NCBI GenBank assembly: GCA_945860335.1
Contig: CAMAQW010000082.1
Location: 1-7,240, forward strand
Direction of reading: 5' to 3'
DNA: 7,240 nucleotides
DNA from: Sediminibacterium ginsengisoli
GTDB taxonomy: Bacteria > Bacteroidota > Bacteroidia > Chitinophagales > Chitinophagaceae
Part shown: piece by piece, positions 1 to 5,817 of the stretch
Numbering within the stretch: position 1 is the stretch's first letter
Layout of the letters: every line of letters begins with the position of its first letter
Notes under the pieces: model-generated
Database searches by the model: none
What the model saw: only the letters and a program-made list of their open reading frames with translations
Told to the model about the DNA's origin: nothing
Position numbers and translations under genes: made by a program

Positions 1-2133
1 GCGCAACAAACCAACGATAGTTCACATATTAAATATTTACCTGATGTAACAATTGTCGGTAAAAACAGTAAAAGTGATTATGCGCAAATGCCCGAAATTG
101 TTGGCACTAATATTTATGCGGGCAAAAAAAATTCCCTCATTATTTTAAACAATGTACAAGGAAATGTTTCCACCAATAACATGCGTCAAGTGCTTTCTAA
201 AGTGCCAGGTATTCATATTTGGGAAAGTGATGGAAGCGGCATTCAAATTGGAATTGCGTCGCGTGGACTTAGCCCCAACAGAAGTTGGGAATTTAATGTG
301 CGTCAAAATGGATACGATATAGCAGCAGATCCATTTGGTTACCCCGAAGCTTATTACAATCCACAATTACAAGCTGTGCAACGCATAGAAATTGTTAGAG
401 GTCAGGGGGCTTTACAGTATGGCCCACAATTTGGCGGCCTGGTCAATTATATTTTGCGTAATGGTAATGAGTTTAATAAACCACTTGTTTTTGAAACGCA
501 GCAAACCATTGGTAGCTATGGACTTTTTAATACTTATAATGCAATAGGTGGTAAAAAAGGTAACACGCATTATTATTCTTTTTTTGATCACAGAAGTGCC
601 ATTGGTTGGCGCGAAAACAGTAATTACTATACTAATTCTGGCTTTGCAACAATCACCCATCAATTTAAAAATAATGTGGCGGTAACATTTGAACTCATGC
701 ATTCACATATCCGCAGTAAACAACCGGGCGGATTAACAGATCAACAAATTGCAACTAACGCACAGCAAAGTGAGAGAGGAAGAAACTGGTTTGATATTAC
801 TTGGACTACGCCAGCTATTATAGTGAATTATGAATTGAATAAACAAACTAGGTGGAATACAAAATTATTTGGCACTATTGGTAACCGTAATAGTGTTGGG
901 TTTTTGCAATCTATTTTAGTAAAAGATGCAATAAACCAGTCTACTAATACGTACGCAAATAGGGTTGTTAATTTAGATCAGTATAGAAATTACGGGTTGG
1001 AAAGTAGATTTATTACAGCCTATCAATTAGGTAAACAGGCACACAATATTTCATTTGGTGTAAGAGCTTACACTGGAAATACACATAGAGATGCAGAAGG
1101 AAAAGGCACCAAAGGTTCGGACTATAATGTTTCGGTGGAAGCTGCATTTCCTAATTCAATTTCATTTACATCTAAAAATGCAGCTGCATTTGCAGAAAAT
1201 ATTTTTAGACTCAATAATAAATTTATTCTGATTCCGGGTATAAGAATGGAGTATTTAGAAGGCGCAGCTGCAGGCCGCATAGGTTTTGATACAAATGGAT
1301 CTAGTATTGAACTACAAAATATTAAAAGGAGCAGATGTTTTATAATGGCTGGTATTGGTGCAGAATATCATGTTGGGGGATCTACAGAATTTTATGCAAA
1401 TATCACACAAGCGTATCGTCCTATTCAGTTTGCAAATTTGCAAGCACCCCCTGGTACAGATATTATAGATCCAAATTTGAAAGATGCACGTGGTTATAAT
1501 TTTGATATTGGTTACAGGGGTAAATTAAAAGACATTTTAAAATTTGATGTGAGTGTTTTTCATTTACAATACAATAACCGTGTTGGTGTTATTTCCACAA
1601 ATGGCGGAGTGAACAGGTTGGTTACAAATGTTGGAAATAGCAACAGCAAAGGGTTTGAAGGTTATGTAGAGTGTATGCCTATTAAACTATTTTCAAAAGA
1701 TTCAAAATATGATTTTATTGTATTTACATCTTATGCGTATACAAATGCAAGGTATAGTACGGATCATAAGCTCGCCGCAATTAAAGGAAAGAAAGTTGAA
1801 AATGCACCTAACCATATTATTAGAACTGGCATTACCCTAGGCATAAATAAATTTTTGTGTACCGCTCAGGTAAGTTATGTGGGAGAATCATTTAGTGATG
1901 CAAACAATACCCTTGCGCCATCATTGAATGGAACTGTCGGATTGATTCCTTCATACAGGGTTTCGGATCTTACCTTTTCTTATACATTTAAAAAAGGGGT
2001 AACGTGTAAATCAGGTATCAATAATTTATTTAACGTAACTTATTTTACAAGAAGGGCTGGAGGTTATCCTGGACCTGGCGCACTACCAGCAGATGCAAGA
2101 TCTTTTTTTATTACAATGAGTGCTTCACTTTAA
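1..2133 (+). CDS. FecA-like TonB-dependent outer-membrane receptor, 5' end cut by window
   Basis: This is a TonB-gated beta-barrel receptor, probably importing a ferric chelate such as ferric citrate across the outer membrane. The frame is open from base 1, and 710 codons are visible. The fragment begins AQQTND, which looks like a signal-peptide cleavage junction, so only about 20 residues should be missing; the ATG at base 88 is internal. A TonB-box-like stretch (LPDVTIVGK, visible codons 13-21) follows at once, with no STN or carboxypeptidase-regulatory domain before it. A plug domain covers roughly codons 35-160 (MRQVLSKVPGIHIWESDG, then IEIVRGQGALQYGPQFGG). The barrel follows and ends with NNLFNVTYFTRRAGGYPGPG, a C-terminal pattern I associate with Bacteroidota FecA-type receptors. 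The last residue is Leu rather than the usual aromatic. Receptor identity is firm; the iron-citrate assignment is family inference, and another siderophore or cofactor is possible. Confidence 0.93.
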   Translation, partial: AQQTNDSSHIKYLPDVTIVGKNSKSDYAQMPEIVGTNIYAGKKNSLIILNNVQGNVSTNNMRQVLSKVPGIHIWESDGSGIQIGIASRGLSPNRSWEFNVRQNGYDIAADPFGYPEAYYNPQLQAVQRIEIVRGQGALQYGPQFGGLVNYILRNGNEFNKPLVFETQQTIGSYGLFNTYNAIGGKKGNTHYYSFFDHRSAIGWRENSNYYTNSGFATITHQFKNNVAVTFELMHSHIRSKQPGGLTDQQIATNAQQSERGRNWFDITWTTPAIIVNYELNKQTRWNTKLFGTIGNRNSVGFLQSILVKDAINQSTNTYANRVVNLDQYRNYGLESRFITAYQLGKQAHNISFGVRAYTGNTHRDAEGKGTKGSDYNVSVEAAFPNSISFTSKNAAAFAENIFRLNNKFILIPGIRMEYLEGAAAGRIGFDTNGSSIELQNIKRSRCFIMAGIGAEYHVGGSTEFYANITQAYRPIQFANLQAPPGTDIIDPNLKDARGYNFDIGYRGKLKDILKFDVSVFHLQYNNRVGVISTNGGVNRLVTNVGNSNSKGFEGYVECMPIKLFSKDSKYDFIVFTSYAYTNARYSTDHKLAAIKGKKVENAPNHIIRTGITLGINKFLCTAQVSYVGESFSDANNTLAPSLNGTVGLIPSYRVSDLTFSYTFKKGVTCKSGINNLFNVTYFTRRAGGYPGPGALPADARSFFITMSASL

Positions 2134-2144
2134 TAGCATAATAA

Positions 2145-2471
2145 TCATTCATCTGTTTTTTTCGAAGATTGTAAGAGCGTATCAATTTTATCAATGAGTA
2201 AGTGAATGGTATTGTTTGTTACTTCTTCTACTTCTATTCCTGCTTTGATACCACCTACATGATTAGGTGTTGTCATGAGTTCATAAAAACTTAACTTAAG
2301 TGCCTCCGCAATTTGCTCGATTCTATCTACCGAAATATCTGTTTTTCCGGTTTCAATTTGACTAAGCGCACTTGGCGTAATCCTTAATTGTTGCGCCAAC
2401 GCACCCTGCCTAACACCCAACGCCTCTCGATGTCTGCGTATATTTCTACCGATTATTTCTTTTACTTTCAT
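2145..2471 (-). CDS. XRE/Cro-CI-type helix-turn-helix transcriptional regulator
   Basis: This is a 108-residue cytoplasmic DNA-binding protein with one HTH_3 (XRE) domain at about residues 5-66. Helix 2 is RQGALAQQL (21-29) and the recognition helix is in TPSALSQIETGK (32-43), followed by the typical ISVDRIEQIAEALKLSFYEL. The A-L-A-Q and S-x-I-E-x-G-K positions match the family well. The tail (about 80-104) is a predicted amphipathic helix that may mediate dimerisation; there is no peptidase, cupin or ligand-binding domain. The start is fixed by an in-frame TAA nine bases upstream of the ATG. The gene is divergent from susC (187 bp apart) and convergent with the FecA-like receptor (11 bp apart). 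Autoregulation and control of susCD are plausible from position only. An antitoxin role is less likely because no toxin partner is adjacent. Confidence 0.93.
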   Translation of the reverse strand: MKVKEIIGRNIRRHREALGVRQGALAQQLRITPSALSQIETGKTDISVDRIEQIAEALKLSFYELMTTPNHVGGIKAGIEVEEVTNNTIHLLIDKIDTLLQSSKKTDE

Positions 2472-2489
2472 AATTAATTAAATATAGCT

Positions 2490-2501
2490 TAATACGTATT
2501 A
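2490..2501. promoter_or_regulatory. Candidate operator: 12-bp perfect palindrome upstream of the XRE gene
   Basis: TAATACGTATTA is its own reverse complement. It lies 18 bases upstream of the XRE regulator start codon and just downstream of that gene's candidate -7 box, so a bound dimer would sit near its transcription start. XRE-family proteins commonly bind such dyads as dimers and repress their own gene. Binding by this protein is inferred; the A/T-rich context makes a chance palindrome possible. Confidence 0.4.
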
Positions 2502-2507
2502 TTTCGC

Positions 2508-2515
2508 CAAATGAA
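2508..2515 (-). promoter_or_regulatory. Candidate -7 element for the XRE regulator
   Basis: Read on the minus strand this is TTCATTTG, which matches five of the six fixed positions of the Bacteroidota -7 consensus TAnnTTTG. It would put transcription start near base 2502 and give a leader of about 30 nt. I see no convincing -33 TTTG at the expected 19-21 bp spacing, so the call is weak. Confidence 0.28.
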
Positions 2516-2536
2516 TATTTATTTTTTATTTAAAAT

Positions 2537-2567
2537 CTTGATAATCAATCAACTAAAGATTATTTTG
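2537..2567 (+). promoter_or_regulatory. Candidate promoter of the susCD operon
   Basis: CTTG (2537-2540) and TTATTTTG (2560-2567) resemble the Bacteroidota -33 TTTG and -7 TAnnTTTG elements, each with one mismatch, at a 19-bp spacing that fits the consensus. Transcription would start near 2573, giving a leader of about 85 nt. An inverted repeat, ATAATC (2541-2546) and GATTAT (2558-2563), lies between and partly over the two boxes. In such A/T-rich DNA, near matches arise by chance. Confidence 0.35.
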
Positions 2568-2580
2568 GTAATTTGTTTTA

Positions 2581-2598
2581 ATTATTTTCAAAAATAAT
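2581..2598. repeat. 18-bp inverted repeat in the susC leader
   Basis: ATTATTTT and AAAATAAT are exact reverse complements separated by only two bases (CA). The repeat falls about 10-25 bases downstream of the proposed susC transcription start. The two-base spacer favours a protein-binding dyad over a stable RNA hairpin, and the all-A/T arms make any hairpin weak. It could serve as an operator for the divergent XRE protein; this is inference. Confidence 0.45.
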
Positions 2599-2600
2599 AT

Positions 2601-2645
2601 ATTTAACGTAAAAATAATTTAACTAAATTTAACCTCTAATTAACC
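2601..2645 (+). repeat. Short direct repeats (ATTTAAC) in the susC leader
   Basis: The heptamer ATTTAAC occurs exactly at 2601-2607, 2617-2623 and 2627-2633, followed by the related ATTAACC at 2639-2645. All copies lie on the plus strand within 45 bases immediately before the susC start. Spacing is irregular (16, 10 and 12 bases). This may be a low-complexity effect or a repeated protein/RNA-binding element. No Shine-Dalgarno sequence is present before the ATG, as is usual in this phylum. Confidence 0.4.
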
Positions 2646-2658
2646 AAAATAAAATACG

Positions 2659-5600
2659 ATGAAAAAACTAACTGTTTTTTTGACGTTTGCTTTGATGCTA
2701 ATTGCACAAGCATACGCTCAATCCCCTCGAACAGTTACCGGGAAGGTAACCGATGACAAAGGAACACCGTTAAGCGGTGTTACAATTAGTGCTGTGGGTG
2801 TCAACAAAAATGCACTTTCAGACAACAATGGATCTTTTTCTATTCAAGTAACAGAAAAAGTGAAAAGTTTAAAAATTACTTACGTTGGATTTGATGCTAA
2901 AGAAGTAAGTATTACAGGCGTATCAACCGTTACTGTTTCATTATCTCCAGAAGATAAAGCCTTGAATGAGGTTGTAGTAGTTGGATATGGTACACAAAAG
3001 AAAAGAGATATTACTGGTAGTATCGCTAGTGTTAAAGGCGAGGCTTTAGCTAATAAGCCTACACAAAGTTTTGAACAAGCTTTGGGTGGTAGAGCCGCTG
3101 GTGTGCAAGTAGTGATTCCAAGTGGTGTATTAAATGCGCCACCTGTATTAAGAATTAGAGGTGCCAACTCTATTTCATTATCATCTTATCCGCTCATTGT
3201 AGTTGATGGTGTGCCAGTATTTACTGGTGATGGTAGTTCTACAAGTGCAGCAGGTAACGTATTATCATCTATCAATCCAAATGATATTGAAAGTGTAGAC
3301 GTTGCAAAAGACGCTGCTGCAACTGCTATTTATGGTAGCCGCGCGGCAAATGGTGTACTATTTATTACAACTAAAAAAGGTAAACCAGGTCGTTCAAAAG
3401 TTACTTTAGACAGCTGGATTGGATTTAGTAATCCGCAGCGTTTACAACAAGTACTTGACGCGCAACAATACACCGACTATAAAAACGAAGCATTAAGAAA
3501 TGCGGGAACATTTAATGCCGCAACCAATGCGTTTGCAACAACTGTAGGTGCTGATGGAAAAATAATCAATACCAATTGGGCAGATATCGTTTACCGCCAG
3601 GGTTTGCAACATAGCAATACCATTAGTTTATCTGGTGCGAATGAATCTACTAGTTATTATTTTTCTACTGGTTACACAGAGCAAGAAGGTATCATTAATA
3701 GAAACGATTTTAAGCGTTTAACTTTATTAATGAACGTAGATCATAAAGCTGGTAAGTTTTTTAGCATGGGTGGAAAAATCCAATATACCAGCGATAAAAA
3801 TACCGCTGCTACAAGTTCTGGATCATTAGGTGATGCATTTGCAACAGCAGGCTTAGGTCGTGTGGCTTTAATTACGGCACCTAACGTTGGTCCTTTCAAT
3901 GCAGATGGTTCATATAACCAAGCAAATGGACTTATTGGTGTAATGGGTAATAAATTAGGCCAAGTAGGTTTTTACAATCCTCAAATTACTATGGACTTAA
4001 ACAGATCTAATAGCTATGGTGAGCATTTAATTAGCAACTTATATGCACAGTTTAAACCAGTAAGTTGGCTAGCGGTAAGAACACAATATGGTCTTGATTA
4101 TTTAATGGTTGATAATGATGTATACTCTCATCCATTATCTGGAGAAGGTTTTTCAACTACAGGTTCTGTTTCTGCCATTTTTAATAAGAACAAACGTTGG
4201 GTTTGGACAACCACTGCTCAATTTGATAAAGTGTTTGCACAAAAGCATAATGTAAGTGTTCTTGCGGGTGTGGAGCAACAAAAGTCTGATCAAAACAGTT
4301 ATGGTCTAAACCGTGTAACTGTTGCGGATCCTGCATTTACAAATATTCAGGGTGGTTGGGTTACACCTAACACATCTGGATTAGGTATTGGCGAAAATTA
4401 TTTATACTCTGAGTTTGCTCGTGCGCAGTATAATTTCAGCAGAAAATATTTTTTAACTGCTAACGTACGTAGAGACGGAGCATCTCAATTAGGTGTTAAC
4501 AGCAAGTATGGTATTTTCTGGGGTGTGTCTGCAAGCTGGGATGTGTTATCTGAAAAATTCATTCAGAACATCAAGTTAGACAAAGTATTTAGCAGCTTAC
4601 GTTTAAGAAGTAGCTATGGTAAAGTTGGTAATATTGGTGGTTTAGGAAACTTTGCATCATTATCAACATTTAGCTCTGGTTTATATGGAAGTGCTGGAAC
4701 TGTAGGTTATAGCCAAGCAGGTAATCCAAACCTTACATGGGAAACCAGTAAAAAAACAGACGTTGGTTTAAACTTTGGTTTATTTAATGATCGTTTAACT
4801 GCAGAAATTGGATATTACAATAGTAACAACGATGGTTTATTATTATTTGTACCACAACCGCCATCTGCTGGTTTACCTTCAAATATTCCAACCAACATTG
4901 GTTCTATGTACAATAGAGGGTTTGAATTTGATATTAAATACAACGTAGTTCAAAACAAAGATTTCTCTTGGACTACTTCATTTAACTTATCAACCAACGA
5001 TAATAAAGTGTTGTCTTTAGCACCAGGTATCACCAACATTATTGGTTCTACAGGTGGTTTAGAAAATCCAAGTATTACCATGCCGGGTCATCCAATTGGT
5101 ATGTTGTTTGTAACAAGAACAGCAGGTGTTGATCCAGCTTCTGGACGTAGAATATTCTTGAATGCACAAGGTAGACAAGTGTTATTCCAACACGTTGCAC
5201 CAGCAGGTCAATCTCGTTTCATGTATGCCGATGGTACTGTAGCTCCTACTGTAAGTAGCGCAGATGCAATTGTTTACAAAAATACAAACGCTAAAATATT
5301 TGGTGGTTTTGAAAATAACGTTAGGTTCAAAAACTTTGAATTGAATGCATTATTTACCTATCAAATGGGTAACTGGTTGTATTATGGTACACAAGCTGGT
5401 TTAAGAGACCAACGTTTCTGGAACAATGAAGTTGGTGTTTTAAATAGATGGCAAAAAGCTGGAGACGTTACTGAATTTCCAAGAGCAGTATTTGGAGACA
5501 ACGTTTCTAACGGTTCTTCTTTCCCACTTGACATTAACGTATTTAAAGGTGATTTTATCAAGTTAAGAACCCTAACACTTGGCTACAATATTCCAAAAAA

Positions 5601-5793
5601 TATGTTGGACAAAATCAAAATTTCTAATGCACGTTTTTATGTTTCAGGAAACAACTTGCTTATCTTAACAGCATATCCAGGACCAGATCCTGAGGTTTCT
5701 TCTAACGGAAACGGTACTACCAATTTTGGTGTTGACAGAAACACTGTAGCTAACCAACGTACAATCACTGTTGGTATCAACGTTGGTTTCTAA
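2659..5793 (+). CDS. SusC/RagA-family TonB-linked outer-membrane nutrient receptor
   Basis: This complete 1044-residue protein is the transport barrel of a SusCD importer, which takes up oligosaccharides or peptides in a TonB-dependent way. A signal peptide (residues 1-20, cleavage at AYA|Q) fixes the start. A carboxypeptidase-regulatory-like beta-sandwich follows (about 23-97; VTGKVTDDKGTPLSGVTI, then DNNGSFSI and ITYVGF). The TonB box is LNEVVVVGYG (102-111). The plug (about 112-240) has LRIRGANS, PLIVVDGVP and the SusC signature AATAIYGSRAANGVLFITTK (220-239). The remainder is the 22-strand-type barrel, ending in NVGF with a terminal Phe suited to barrel assembly. There is no STN domain, so trans-envelope signalling to an anti-sigma factor is unlikely. 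Length is normal for the family. Codon use leans on GGT and TTA, suggesting good expression. The stop is 24 bp before the susD-like start, indicating one operon. Substrate cannot be predicted from this sequence. Confidence 0.97.
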   Translation: MKKLTVFLTFALMLIAQAYAQSPRTVTGKVTDDKGTPLSGVTISAVGVNKNALSDNNGSFSIQVTEKVKSLKITYVGFDAKEVSITGVSTVTVSLSPEDKALNEVVVVGYGTQKKRDITGSIASVKGEALANKPTQSFEQALGGRAAGVQVVIPSGVLNAPPVLRIRGANSISLSSYPLIVVDGVPVFTGDGSSTSAAGNVLSSINPNDIESVDVAKDAAATAIYGSRAANGVLFITTKKGKPGRSKVTLDSWIGFSNPQRLQQVLDAQQYTDYKNEALRNAGTFNAATNAFATTVGADGKIINTNWADIVYRQGLQHSNTISLSGANESTSYYFSTGYTEQEGIINRNDFKRLTLLMNVDHKAGKFFSMGGKIQYTSDKNTAATSSGSLGDAFATAGLGRVALITAPNVGPFNADGSYNQANGLIGVMGNKLGQVGFYNPQITMDLNRSNSYGEHLISNLYAQFKPVSWLAVRTQYGLDYLMVDNDVYSHPLSGEGFSTTGSVSAIFNKNKRWVWTTTAQFDKVFAQKHNVSVLAGVEQQKSDQNSYGLNRVTVADPAFTNIQGGWVTPNTSGLGIGENYLYSEFARAQYNFSRKYFLTANVRRDGASQLGVNSKYGIFWGVSASWDVLSEKFIQNIKLDKVFSSLRLRSSYGKVGNIGGLGNFASLSTFSSGLYGSAGTVGYSQAGNPNLTWETSKKTDVGLNFGLFNDRLTAEIGYYNSNNDGLLLFVPQPPSAGLPSNIPTNIGSMYNRGFEFDIKYNVVQNKDFSWTTSFNLSTNDNKVLSLAPGITNIIGSTGGLENPSITMPGHPIGMLFVTRTAGVDPASGRRIFLNAQGRQVLFQHVAPAGQSRFMYADGTVAPTVSSADAIVYKNTNAKIFGGFENNVRFKNFELNALFTYQMGNWLYYGTQAGLRDQRFWNNEVGVLNRWQKAGDVTEFPRAVFGDNVSNGSSFPLDINVFKGDFIKLRTLTLGYNIPKNMLDKIKISNARFYVSGNNLLILTAYPGPDPEVSSNGNGTTNFGVDRNTVANQRTITVGINVGF

Positions 5794-5817
5794 TTGTTAA
5801 ACTATTAATTAAGAAAA

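Noticed and set aside
145..366. Minus-strand open frame opposite the plug domain of the FecA-like receptor
   Set aside because: It is entirely antisense to a strongly supported coding region and has no recognisable domain or promoter.
412..702. Minus-strand open frame opposite the early barrel of the FecA-like receptor
   Set aside because: Antisense shadow of a conserved gene; its composition reflects the opposite strand and no motif is visible.
1176..1191. 16-bp perfect palindrome AAATGCAGCTGCATTT within the receptor gene
   Set aside because: It encodes ordinary barrel residues (Asn-Ala-Ala-Ala-Phe) using the gene's common Ala codons GCA and GCT, and has no partner elements nearby; coincidence is the simplest reading.
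2145..2471. XRE protein as the antitoxin of a HigBA-like toxin-antitoxin pair
   Set aside because: No small toxin gene lies next to it: one side is the receptor gene, the other a 187-bp stretch with no credible open frame.
2471..2480. 10-bp palindrome TAATTAATTA next to the XRE start codon
   Set aside because: Pure A/T simple sequence overlapping the start codon; expected often by chance in this intergenic region.
2880..3167. Minus-strand open frame inside susC
   Set aside because: Antisense to the conserved carboxypeptidase-regulatory and plug region of SusC; no independent evidence of coding.
5794..5817. Possible terminator or attenuator between susC and susD
   Set aside because: The 24-bp gap holds only the A/T palindrome TTAATTAA and no stem-loop with a T-run, so co-transcription is favoured.
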